A DNA stretch of 64,000 bases, from positions 35,248 to 99,247 of the forward strand of contig CAKMWI010000010.1 in assembly GCA_928722015.1 (NCBI GenBank), in the 5' to 3' direction. Below the pieces are notes generated by a model that did no database searches, was not told the DNA's origin, and saw nothing but the letters and a program-made list of their open reading frames with translations. Below are positions 28,339 through 36,780 of the stretch, piece by piece (the first letter of the stretch is position 1; each line of letters begins with the position of its first letter). The position numbers and the translations under genes were made by a program. The stretch comes from Candidatus Gastranaerophilales bacterium. GTDB lineage: Bacteria; Cyanobacteriota; Vampirovibrionia; Gastranaerophilales; Gastranaerophilaceae.

Positions 28339-29326
28339 AGAACCAAAGATTTCGGTAATTGTTCCGGTATATAATAAATGTGAATATTTAGAAAAATGTT
28401 TGGCCTCTTTATGTTGTCAAACTTATTCCAATTTGGAAATAATATGTATAGATGACGGGTCTACTGATGGCAGTTTTGATATTTTAGATAGATATAAAAA
28501 ATCTGATGATAGATTTATAGTTATAAGACAAGAAAATTGTGGAGTCAGTGTTGCAAGAAATAAAGCATTGAGTATTGCTCAGGGAAATTATATTTCATTT
28601 ATAGATGCAGATGATTGGGTATTTTTAACTTTATATAAAACTTTTATTGAATACTGGAAGAAATATCAGGATTTGGATATTTATGTGTTTAACGCATCGT
28701 CATATATCGAAGGGCAAAATGACTTAGTTCCGAGAGTGTTTTTTGAAACATCAGATTGGTCTAATCATTTGTCAAGATACACAATACATTCATTTGATGA
28801 TTGTATGCGGCCTTTTTCAAGAAATTTGTCTGCGGCAAATAAAATATATCGGAAAGAATTTTTGAATAAACACAATATAAAATTCCCTGAGGGATTAAAA
28901 TATGAAGATCAGGTATTTTGCCTGTTTTCGTTTTTAAACGCTCGTTCAATTATGATAAACGATAATATTTTTTATAGATATCGAAATATGATATCTTCAT
29001 CGGCAACTTTAGAAGTTACCAAAAAAGTTTTTGATATATTTAAAATTGTAGATTTGGTTGAAGCTGAGATTTATAGGTTAAATTTATATGATAAATATAA
29101 GTACGCATTATTTCAGTATAAATTTAATATTTATTCTTCTTATTATCAGTATTGTCCTGAGGAGTTTAAATTTGATTATTATACAAAGATGAAGGCACTA
29201 TTGCTGGAAGCTAAGAATAAAGATTTGAATCCTCAAATATATACAAAATTAAAAAATTATGAAACTTGCAGTCTGGTTATTGAGAATTCATTTCAGAAAT
29301 TTGATGCTCAATTTCGGACTAAATAA
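28331..29326 (+). CDS. Family 2 glycosyltransferase (paralogue)
   Basis: 331 residues with SVIVPVYNKCEYL, ICIDDGSTDGS, GVSVARNKAL and DADDW, the same layout as the preceding gene, so a tandem duplication followed by divergence. It starts inside the end of the first gene, with GAGG ahead of the ATG. The adjacent large autotransporter gene has its own promoter. Substrate unknown. Confidence 0.9.
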   Translation: MYKEPKISVIVPVYNKCEYLEKCLASLCCQTYSNLEIICIDDGSTDGSFDILDRYKKSDDRFIVIRQENCGVSVARNKALSIAQGNYISFIDADDWVFLTLYKTFIEYWKKYQDLDIYVFNASSYIEGQNDLVPRVFFETSDWSNHLSRYTIHSFDDCMRPFSRNLSAANKIYRKEFLNKHNIKFPEGLKYEDQVFCLFSFLNARSIMINDNIFYRYRNMISSSATLEVTKKVFDIFKIVDLVEAEIYRLNLYDKYKYALFQYKFNIYSSYYQYCPEEFKFDYYTKMKALLLEAKNKDLNPQIYTKLKNYETCSLVIENSFQKFDAQFRTK

Positions 29327-29409
29327 TGTATAATTGAAGAACTATCTTTAGAATTATTTTTTTCTTTTTTCTAATTCTTAAGAATTAATAATTTTTTCTT
29401 ATAAAACAC

Positions 29410-29438
29410 TTGTATTTTTATAAAAACAACTGTATAAT
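29410..29438 (+). promoter_or_regulatory. Promoter of the large autotransporter
   Basis: TTGTAT, 17 nt, TATAAT. The transcript start is expected near 29445, giving a ~110-nt leader with AAGAGG just before the start codons. Confidence 0.7.
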
Positions 29439-29553
29439 ATACTTAGGATATATAGTATTTCAGATTGTTAAATTTACCCATAAAAAAGTAAAGTTGGAAA
29501 TGTATATTGTCGATGGAAATAGTATCGATAATAGTGAAAAGAGGATGATGTAT

Positions 29554-32500
29554 ATGAAATGTGTTGGATGTAGTTCAAGACCTGCATATAGCTTGAGGTT
29601 TCAAAACACTAAAGGCTCAGTAAGAGCTATAATTGCAGCATCATTAGCAGCTTTGAGTATGAATGGGGTATATGCAAGTAATTTGGCTCCTGTACCGCAG
29701 ACTGTACAAAGTAATACAAATTCAAATATAGATAGTTCTTCTGTGCAAAATATAAAAACAGAAGGTAATGCTTATACTTTAACAAAATTACAAGAAGGAG
29801 GCAGTAAGCCTTCCGGAGATAATATTGTTACTAAATTTGTTTATAATTCGCAAACGGGTGTTATGACTCCTGTTTATTACCGTATGGATTTAAAACAGAC
29901 AGCTTATGGAAAAGGTGATACAACTAAGTATTATGGCTGGACTAATTCCGATAATGGAAACAAAACATTTGGCGAAGTTCCTCAGGCTGATGCAGATATT
30001 GAATTTAGTTATAATACTCCATCTTCTTTGCAGGAACGAGTAGATTACAGTTCTACAAAAATTGATAAAATTTCAGGAGATTTTGTTGGTCAGTCCTTTA
30101 CTAATGGAGGGGCTATCAATCTTAATAGAGCAGAAGTTAATGAAATCACTGCTAATTTTATTAATAATACTGCTGTAGAATCAGCTGGTGCAATATATAA
30201 TTATGATTCTTCTGATTCTCCAAAAGGTATTTCTGCTATTGCCGGAAATTTTGTTGGTAATAATGTTCAAAATTCAAATGGTTATAGTGGTACAGGTGGA
30301 GCAATATATAATAATAATAAAATCGGTTCTATAAAAGGGGATTTCATCGGTAACTATGTCAAGGCTGATTCACAGGCAATTGGTGGTGCTATTGCGAATT
30401 GGAACGGGTATTATGGTGGCAGTATTGGAAACATAGTTGGAGATTTTATAGGTAACTATACGGAATCAAAATACTCTAGTTATGGTGGAGCGTTAGCAAA
30501 TCGAGGGTTAAAAGGTAAAAATTCAAATATTTCCGGCGTTACAGGTAATTTTATAGGTAATCATTCAACAACCGTGGATAATGGTAAAGCTTTGGGTGGC
30601 GCTATTTATAATTTATACGGTAATATAACTGGGCTCAATGGTAATTTTATTGGTAATTATGCTCAAGGTGAAGTTGCACAAGGTGGTGCAATATATAATT
30701 ATAGTAGTACCATATCAAATATTACAGGTGATTTTATAAATAATTATGCTTCCGGTATTGATGGCGCGCAAGGAGGCGCTATTTATAATAATGTAGGTAC
30801 AATATTGGGGCAGGATACACCGTTAGATAAAGTTGTAGAGCTATGCTCACAAACAGCAATAAATGTTGATACCGGAGAAACGATTACTGTATATTGGCTT
30901 GCCAATACCGAAGGAAGTGATATTTCTATCAATAGTCTATCTGATTTAATAGCTCAAGGTTATAAACTAGTTGATAGTAATTATGAAGATATGTTTCTTT
31001 CTGATGAAGAGTGGGACAGTGTTCAGTCCAATTTAGAAACAGCTATCTCTTCAGGATTTTTAACGACTGATAATCCTGCTCAAGGATTATCGCAAGATAA
31101 TTTTGTAAAATATCTTGGAATTGAAGGTGATTTTATTGGCAATCATGCTATAGCTAAAAATGGTTCTGCTGAGGGCGGCGCTGTTTATACTTCAATGTAC
31201 CAGATGGGGCCTTTAGCTGGAGATTTTATTGCTAACTATGCAAATGGTAAAATCGCAAGAGGCGGAGCTATATATAATTATGGCACATCTATAGCCGGAA
31301 TTGAAGGTGATTTTATTGGAAATTATGTTTCCGGTGAAAATGAGGCTCTAGGTGGCGCTATTGCAAATTTAATGCCAAATGGTACGCACGAGTATTCATT
31401 AGCTAACTCAAGTTCAATAAATTATATAAAAGGTGATTTTGTTAATAACCATGCAGAAACAATTAATGGTAGTGCTTTTGGTGGTGCAATTACAAATGCA
31501 GGAGGATATGATAGTTATTATCGGTTGGGTACTCCTGTTATAGGGAAACTATCCGGAAATTTTGTAGGGAACTATGTAAAATCAGAAAATGGTTCTGCTG
31601 CAGGAGGTGCTATATACAATAATGTTGCAAGAATAGATAATATTGAAAATTCATCATTTATTAATAACTATGCAATTTCAAAAAATGGTAGTGCAAAAGG
31701 TGGTGCTATATATTCCGGTAACGATTTGAATATTTCAGCTAAAGACGGTTATACTTCTGTATTTTCAGGTAACTATGTTGAAAACAATGGTAAACGCGAA
31801 TCAAATGCTATTTTTATGGACTCTGCTATAGAAAAAACTACATACGGTACAAAATTTAAACCTACAAATTTAACTCTTTCTGCAACTGATAACGGGGCTA
31901 TCATTATGAATGATAAGATTTCAGGACAGAATGTTAGTACAACAAAAGCAGAAGAAATAAATACAGATACTCAGTATTCAGTTCATTTGGAGGGTGATAA
32001 AACAGGTACAATTCAATTAAATAATGATGTTGATGCTATCAATGGTGATGGAACAAAAGGTTCTGTAAATATTGATTTATCAGATGTAACCTTGCATTTA
32101 GGTGTAAGAGATAACGTTATTGATAATAATAATCTGGTATTAAATTCCGGAACTTTAAATATGGTCAATAATCAGGTTGGAGTTGCCGCATTGAATAGTC
32201 TAGCTGTTCATGGGGATACTAATATGGTAGCTGATGTTGATCTTGCCAATCAAACAATGGATAGAATTACTGCAAATGAATATGGTGAACATAAGGGTAA
32301 TATTAATGTAGTTGGAATGAATTTATTATCAGATGCTCCTGCTGGTCGTGATGTTACTGATATTTATTTTGCACAGACCGGTCTAAAAGATTATGTAAAT
32401 AATGGCACAGGTGAGTTGCCTGATGGATACCAAACAACTGCGTATACTCCGATATATAAATACAATGTAATGTATGATAATCGTGAGGACGGCGGTTACT

Positions 32501-33792
32501 TTACTTTTACCAGAGGTGCAGGTTCTGCCGGGGGAGGAAATCCTTCAGAAATTTATAACCCGGCTATTTTATCTTCTCCTGTAGCAGCTCAGGCTGGAGC
32601 TTATGCTGCTCAAAATGCGGCCTTTTCTTATGCCTTTGCGCATGCAGATGCTTTTATGCCGTTACCTTCAGCAGATAGGTTTGCCTTAAGACATGCAAAT
32701 CAATATGCTATTGCATCCTATGACAATTTGTCAATGCAAATGAATGATTTACATGAAAAAGGAATGTGGGTTAGACCTTATACTAGTTTTGAAAGCATTC
32801 CTTTAAAAAATGGTCCGGATGTTGATACAATAACCTATGGAACTTTAATAGGCGGTGATAGTGATTTTAAAGAATTAAAACATGGTTGGGGAACTGTATT
32901 TACCGGATATGTTGGGTATAATGGTTCTAGTCAACACTATAGCGGTGTGGATACATATCAAAATGGCGGTTTGCTTGGTGCAACTCAAACATTTTATAAA
33001 GGGAATTTCTTTACGGCATTAACAGCTAGTGTAGGTGCAAGTGCGGGAGAAAGTCATAATATGTATGGCACAGATAACTTTGCAATGCTGATGGCTGGAG
33101 TTGCTTCAAAGAGCGGTTATAATCTTGAATTTAAGGATGGTAGATTTATCATTCAACCAAGTTTAATGTTATCATATAGTTTTATTAATACATTTGATTA
33201 TAAGACTGCAAGTGGTGTTAATATGGATAGCGATCCAATGCATGCACTTCAAATAAATCCTAATGTTAAGTTTATTGCAAATTTAAAAAACGGGTGGCAG
33301 CCTTATGCAAGCGTTGGCATGGTATGGAATTTACTTGATGGAACGAATGTAAGAGCTAATACTGTAAGGTTGCCTGAAATGAGTATAAAGCCTTATGTTG
33401 AGTATGGTGTTGGTATACAGAAACGATGGAAAGATAAATACACAGGCTTTTTACAGGCTATGGTTCGCAATGGCGGTCGAAATGGTGTAGCTCTAACTGG
33501 AGGTTTCCGTTGGTCTTTAGGTAAAGAGGGAAAACCTGTAGAAAAAGTTCAGAATATCGAAAAGAAACCAACAACTTTAAGGTTGAGTTGTATGGATAAT
33601 AATTCATCTTCAGTTGATACTGTATCTCAGGATAAGTATATTATTAAACAATTAAATCCATCAGCAAAGACAGCTTTGCAAAGTGGTAGAAAAATAATTA
33701 AACAATTGTCTCCAGCTCAACGAACAGCCCTTGGGGTAAAACCTCAAAATACGACTATGACTACAAGTCTTGGAGTTTATAAGTCATTGTAA
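29554..33792 (+). CDS. Large autotransporter with Pmp-like repeats
   Basis: 1412 residues from the ATG at 29554 (GAGG 9 nt upstream); earlier in-frame ATGs at 29545 and 29548 are alternatives, and a TTG at 29410 lies in the promoter. A long signal peptide (basic start, then AIIAASLAALSMNGVYA) is followed by a passenger with about a dozen repeats of the form GDFIGNY ... GGAIYN, reminiscent of the FxxN and GGA(I/L/V) motifs of chlamydial polymorphic membrane proteins. A ~105-residue unique insert interrupts them. The barrel spans about residues 1000-1320, ending GGFRWSLG. A ~90-residue tail ending KSL follows. Predicted surface adhesin or display protein. It has two GT2 genes upstream and a shared terminator downstream. 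Confidence 0.88.
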   Translation: MKCVGCSSRPAYSLRFQNTKGSVRAIIAASLAALSMNGVYASNLAPVPQTVQSNTNSNIDSSSVQNIKTEGNAYTLTKLQEGGSKPSGDNIVTKFVYNSQTGVMTPVYYRMDLKQTAYGKGDTTKYYGWTNSDNGNKTFGEVPQADADIEFSYNTPSSLQERVDYSSTKIDKISGDFVGQSFTNGGAINLNRAEVNEITANFINNTAVESAGAIYNYDSSDSPKGISAIAGNFVGNNVQNSNGYSGTGGAIYNNNKIGSIKGDFIGNYVKADSQAIGGAIANWNGYYGGSIGNIVGDFIGNYTESKYSSYGGALANRGLKGKNSNISGVTGNFIGNHSTTVDNGKALGGAIYNLYGNITGLNGNFIGNYAQGEVAQGGAIYNYSSTISNITGDFINNYASGIDGAQGGAIYNNVGTILGQDTPLDKVVELCSQTAINVDTGETITVYWLANTEGSDISINSLSDLIAQGYKLVDSNYEDMFLSDEEWDSVQSNLETAISSGFLTTDNPAQGLSQDNFVKYLGIEGDFIGNHAIAKNGSAEGGAVYTSMYQMGPLAGDFIANYANGKIARGGAIYNYGTSIAGIEGDFIGNYVSGENEALGGAIANLMPNGTHEYSLANSSSINYIKGDFVNNHAETINGSAFGGAITNAGGYDSYYRLGTPVIGKLSGNFVGNYVKSENGSAAGGAIYNNVARIDNIENSSFINNYAISKNGSAKGGAIYSGNDLNISAKDGYTSVFSGNYVENNGKRESNAIFMDSAIEKTTYGTKFKPTNLTLSATDNGAIIMNDKISGQNVSTTKAEEINTDTQYSVHLEGDKTGTIQLNNDVDAINGDGTKGSVNIDLSDVTLHLGVRDNVIDNNNLVLNSGTLNMVNNQVGVAALNSLAVHGDTNMVADVDLANQTMDRITANEYGEHKGNINVVGMNLLSDAPAGRDVTDIYFAQTGLKDYVNNGTGELPDGYQTTAYTPIYKYNVMYDNREDGGYFTFTRGAGSAGGGNPSEIYNPAILSSPVAAQAGAYAAQNAAFSYAFAHADAFMPLPSADRFALRHANQYAIASYDNLSMQMNDLHEKGMWVRPYTSFESIPLKNGPDVDTITYGTLIGGDSDFKELKHGWGTVFTGYVGYNGSSQHYSGVDTYQNGGLLGATQTFYKGNFFTALTASVGASAGESHNMYGTDNFAMLMAGVASKSGYNLEFKDGRFIIQPSLMLSYSFINTFDYKTASGVNMDSDPMHALQINPNVKFIANLKNGWQPYASVGMVWNLLDGTNVRANTVRLPEMSIKPYVEYGVGIQKRWKDKYTGFLQAMVRNGGRNGVALTGGFRWSLGKEGKPVEKVQNIEKKPTTLRLSCMDNNSSSVDTVSQDKYIIKQLNPSAKTALQSGRKIIKQLSPAQRTALGVKPQNTTMTTSLGVYKSL

Positions 33793-33804
33793 AGTATGTG
33801 TAAT

Positions 33805-33842
33805 AAAAAGCCGGAATTAAGAATTCTTAATTCCGGCTTTTT
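33805..33842. terminator. Bidirectional terminator between autotransporter and rpsT
   Basis: Perfect palindrome around GAATTC: the arm AAAAAGCCGGAATTAAG pairs with CTTAATTCCGGCTTTTT. It lies between convergent genes. Confidence 0.92.
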
Positions 33843-33858
33843 ATTAACAAAATTTAAA

Positions 33859-34131
33859 TTAAGCATTAGCTGTAAGTTTTTTAACAGCAAGAGCTAATCT
33901 TGATTTCTTTCTTGAAGCTGTATTTTTGTGTAAAATTCCCTTTACAACAGCTTTATCGCATAATTGATATACTCTTGAAATTGCAGAATTTAAAGCTTCT
34001 TTATCATCGCCAGATGCTAATTCCAATGCTTTTTTGATAGCAGTTTTGATTGAAGTTTTGAATGCTACATTTCTTTGTCTGTTTGCTTCAGCTATTAATA
34101 CTCTTTTTTTAGCAGATTTAATATTTGCCAT
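33859..34131 (-). CDS. rpsT: Ribosomal protein S20
   Basis: 90 residues, Lys/Ala-rich helical protein of the 30S subunit that binds 16S rRNA. Typical start ANIKSAKKRVLIAEANRQRN and a helical-bundle end (KNTASRKKSRL). AAAGGTAA precedes the ATG. A 5' leader of about 70 nt contains a small hairpin at 34160-34180. Confidence 0.95.
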   Translation of the reverse strand: MANIKSAKKRVLIAEANRQRNVAFKTSIKTAIKKALELASGDDKEALNSAISRVYQLCDKAVVKGILHKNTASRKKSRLALAVKKLTANA

Positions 34132-34209
34132 AATTTAAATTACCTTTCCTTTTAACTTTGTGCAATTAATGACTTTGCACGTATTCGTTTGAGGATGTGA
34201 GTACTTTAA

Positions 34210-34237
34210 TTAATATCAAATAATAAATTTTTTGCAA
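34210..34237 (-). promoter_or_regulatory. Candidate rpsT promoter
   Basis: Minus strand TTGCAA, 16 nt, TATTAA. The leader to the ATG is about 70 nt. Confidence 0.45.
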
Positions 34238-34247
34238 GTCTTTATTC

Positions 34248-34706
34248 TTATTTTTTTAATACTAATTGGTAGTATACATAAGCAATGAATAAAATAATAG
34301 CAAATATTGTTGGGCCGTCAATAATTTTAGGTTTAAAATCTTCTATGTTGTCTAATATTTTTACATAAGGTTCTAATTGTTTTAGTATTTTATAAGCCTG
34401 CGCTGGATTGTTTAATTGACATTGAATTACTGTCAAGTCGTTTAATTGAAATTCGACTAGAATAATTTGATGATTCCGCGCATATCTGGAAAAGTACATT
34501 TCAGTAACTGTGGGCTGTTCGATTTCTTTTACGGATACATTTTTTACTTCTTTAAATAATATAACCTGATTTTTAATAATAATGTGTTTTTTATCTGTAT
34601 CTATTTTTATATTATCAAATTGATTGTATTTACTTAATACTTTTAATTGCCAGTAGATAAATAATATTAGAAATAATATGGTGAGTATAGTACAAATAAT
34701 AATCAT
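34248..34706 (-). CDS. Small membrane protein with two terminal spans
   Basis: 152 residues: a hydrophobic helix at residues 1-22, a soluble beta-rich centre (KHIIIKNQVILFKEVKNVSV and VEFQLNDLTVIQC) resembling a PH-like/bPH domain pattern, and a second hydrophobic helix near the C-terminus. Only a weak SD is present. It is divergent from rpsB. Function unknown. Confidence 0.5.
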   Translation of the reverse strand: MIIICTILTILFLILFIYWQLKVLSKYNQFDNIKIDTDKKHIIIKNQVILFKEVKNVSVKEIEQPTVTEMYFSRYARNHQIILVEFQLNDLTVIQCQLNNPAQAYKILKQLEPYVKILDNIEDFKPKIIDGPTIFAIILFIAYVYYQLVLKK

Positions 34707-34866
34707 AATTTTACTTCAATATTAAATAAGTTCATTATTGATGGTATCAAATATTTTGTTTAATTGCAAATCTGTTCTCAATAATTAAGTTTTATTGCTA
34801 ACTTATTTGCATATTAGTATGTTTATTATAAACTTATAGATGGTTACACCAGTCTGATAGGTTTTG

Positions 34867-34920
34867 CCCTAGTCGAGTTTGAATATATTTGTTTACCTTC
34901 GATGGGACGGTATAGCCCGT
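34867..34920 (+). promoter_or_regulatory. Foldable rpsB leader (possible S2 autoregulatory element)
   Basis: The leader can form CCC-TAG-TCGAG with TTCGA-T-GGG (34867-34877 with 34898-34906), followed by an ACGG / CCGT hairpin (34907-34920) about 20 nt before the AAGGAG. It is more GC-rich than its surroundings. Ribosomal protein S2 operons are often controlled through such leaders; this one is inferred from base pairing only. Confidence 0.4.
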
Positions 34921-34952
34921 AGTACAATACATTTAATATAAGGAGAAAAACG

Positions 34953-35717
34953 ATGCCAGTAGCATCTATGATTGAACTTTTAGAAGCAGGTGTACATTTT
35001 GGACACCAAACACAAAGATGGAACCCTAAAATGAAACCATATATTTATGGTGCCAGAAATGGAATTTATGTTATCGATTTAAGAAAAACTACAGATTTAC
35101 TTGATGAAGCATATAACCTTGTAAGAGATTATGCTGCTAAAGGTAGAAATGTTCTTTTTGTTGGAACAAAAAAACAAGCTGCAGAAGTTGTGGCAGAAGA
35201 AGCTAAACGTTCAGGAGCTTATTATATTAACAGAAGATGGTTAGGCGGTATGTTAACCAACTTTGATACTATTAGAGGTAGAGTTAATAAGTTGAAAGAA
35301 CTTGAAGAGTTTATTAATAACGGTTATATTGATAAATTACCTAAAAAAGAAGTTGCACAAATTAATAGACAACTTTCAAAATTATCTAAAACTCTTGGTG
35401 GTATTAAAGATATGAGAGGTTTACCTGATTTAATTTTTGTTGTTGATCAGGCAAAGGAAGAAATTGCCATTAAAGAAGCAAACAAGTTAGGTATTCCTGT
35501 TATTTGTTTGGCTGATACCAATGCTAATCCGGATGGTATTGATTATATTATTCCTGGTAATGATGATGCTATCAGAGCTATTAAATTGGTTACTTCAAAA
35601 CTTGCAGATGCAGTTCTGGAAGGAAAACAATTAAGAGAAAATAAAGCAAACGAAGCAAAAAAAGTTGAAAAAATTTCAGCTGAAGATGCTGGTGTTGTAG
35701 AAGAAAAAGCAGAATAA
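34953..35717 (+). CDS. rpsB: Ribosomal protein S2
   Basis: 254 residues, 30S subunit protein. Characteristic segments: LLEAGVHFGHQTQRWNPKM near the start, IYGARNGIYVIDL, FVGTKKQA, RRWLGGMLTNF and GIPVICLADTNANP. The C-terminus is a charged extension. AAGGAG precedes the ATG. It is followed by tsf after a 117-bp gap holding a hairpin. Confidence 0.97.
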   Translation: MPVASMIELLEAGVHFGHQTQRWNPKMKPYIYGARNGIYVIDLRKTTDLLDEAYNLVRDYAAKGRNVLFVGTKKQAAEVVAEEAKRSGAYYINRRWLGGMLTNFDTIRGRVNKLKELEEFINNGYIDKLPKKEVAQINRQLSKLSKTLGGIKDMRGLPDLIFVVDQAKEEIAIKEANKLGIPVICLADTNANPDGIDYIIPGNDDAIRAIKLVTSKLADAVLEGKQLRENKANEAKKVEKISAEDAGVVEEKAE

Positions 35718-35735
35718 TTTAGATTTGTGATAATG

Positions 35736-35806
35736 AAAAGGTGAATTGTAAAGAATTAGTAAAACTAAGAATACTTAGCAAACTAGTGTTTATGAATCAC
35801 CTTTTT
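35736..35806 (+). terminator. Hairpin between rpsB and tsf (attenuator or partial terminator)
   Basis: AAAAGGTGA pairs with TCACCTTTT across a ~50-nt loop, followed by a T-rich tail. It may lower tsf transcription relative to rpsB, or be a processing site. The large loop makes it weak. Confidence 0.4.
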
Positions 35807-35834
35807 ATCGCAAAAGAAGGATAAAGGAGATATT

Positions 35835-36698
35835 ATGAATATTACAGCTCAAATGGTAAAAGAACTTCGTGATAAGACCGGTGCAGGTATGATGGATGCT
35901 AAAAAAGCATTGGTTGAAGTTGATGGTGATATGGAAAAAGCTGCAGAAGTTTTACGTCAAAAAGGTATTGCTTCAGCTGAAAAGAAAATGGGTAGAATTG
36001 CTGCTGAAGGTAGAGTTGATTCATTCGTTGACGCTAACGGCGGTGCTATGATTGAAGTGAACTGTGAAACAGATTTCGTTGCAAAAAATGATGAATTTAA
36101 ATCTTTAGTTGCAGGTTTGGCTGAAAATGTTGAAGTTTTAAAACCTGCTGATGTTGAAGCTTTATTAGCTTCTAAGTGTGCAAAATGCGACAAAGTTATT
36201 GAAGATGCATTAAAAGAAAAAATTGCTTCTATCGGTGAAAAAATTACTGTTAGAAGATTTGTTAGATATGAAGGTGCTGTTGCAACTTATATTCACAACG
36301 GGAAAATCGGTGTATTGTTAAGTACTGATAAAAAAGATGATGAGTTGATGAATGATATTTGTTTACATATCGCATCAAGCGCACCTGAATTTGTTTCAAG
36401 AGAAGAAATTCCTCAATCAGTTATTGATCACGAAACTGAAATTGAAATGGGTAAAGAAGATTTATTGAAAAAACCTGAAAATATCAGAGCTAAAATTGTT
36501 GAAGGTCGTGTTAATAAATTAATGGCTGAAAGATGCTTATTAGAACAACCTTTTGTTAAAGATCCTAACCAAACAATTGCTCAATTGATTGAAGGTAAAT
36601 TAACAATTAAGGCTTTCACAAGATATGAATTGGGTGAAGGTCTTGAAAAACGTCAAGATAACTTTGCTGAAGAAGTTATGAATCAAGTAAAAGGTTAA
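35835..36698 (+). CDS. tsf: Elongation factor Ts
   Basis: Nucleotide-exchange factor for EF-Tu. UBA-like N-terminus with VKELRDKTGAGMMDAKKAL, the TDFVAKNDEF signature (NCETDFVAKNDEF) and a long C-terminal domain with two repeats. 287 residues, normal. A CAKC pair near residue 116 is unusual but has no clear partner Cys. An AAAGGAG site is present. rpsB-tsf order is conserved in most bacteria. Confidence 0.97.
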   Translation: MNITAQMVKELRDKTGAGMMDAKKALVEVDGDMEKAAEVLRQKGIASAEKKMGRIAAEGRVDSFVDANGGAMIEVNCETDFVAKNDEFKSLVAGLAENVEVLKPADVEALLASKCAKCDKVIEDALKEKIASIGEKITVRRFVRYEGAVATYIHNGKIGVLLSTDKKDDELMNDICLHIASSAPEFVSREEIPQSVIDHETEIEMGKEDLLKKPENIRAKIVEGRVNKLMAERCLLEQPFVKDPNQTIAQLIEGKLTIKAFTRYELGEGLEKRQDNFAEEVMNQVKG

Positions 36699-36727
36699 TA
36701 ATATCTTAGAAATTGTAATACTGATAC

Positions 36728-36760
36728 AAAGCTCCCACAATTTATTTGGGAGCTTTTATT
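36728..36760 (+). terminator. Terminator after tsf
   Basis: AAAGCTCCCACAA / TTTGGGAGCTTTT hairpin with a T-rich tail. It lies between convergent tsf and ribD and may serve both. Confidence 0.85.
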
Positions 36761-36780
36761 ATATCTTTAAATAATGCAAA

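Noticed and set aside
29410..29553. Extended start of the large autotransporter at a TTG
   Set aside because: The TTG falls inside the -35 box of the promoter; the SD and signal peptide favour an ATG at 29545-29554.
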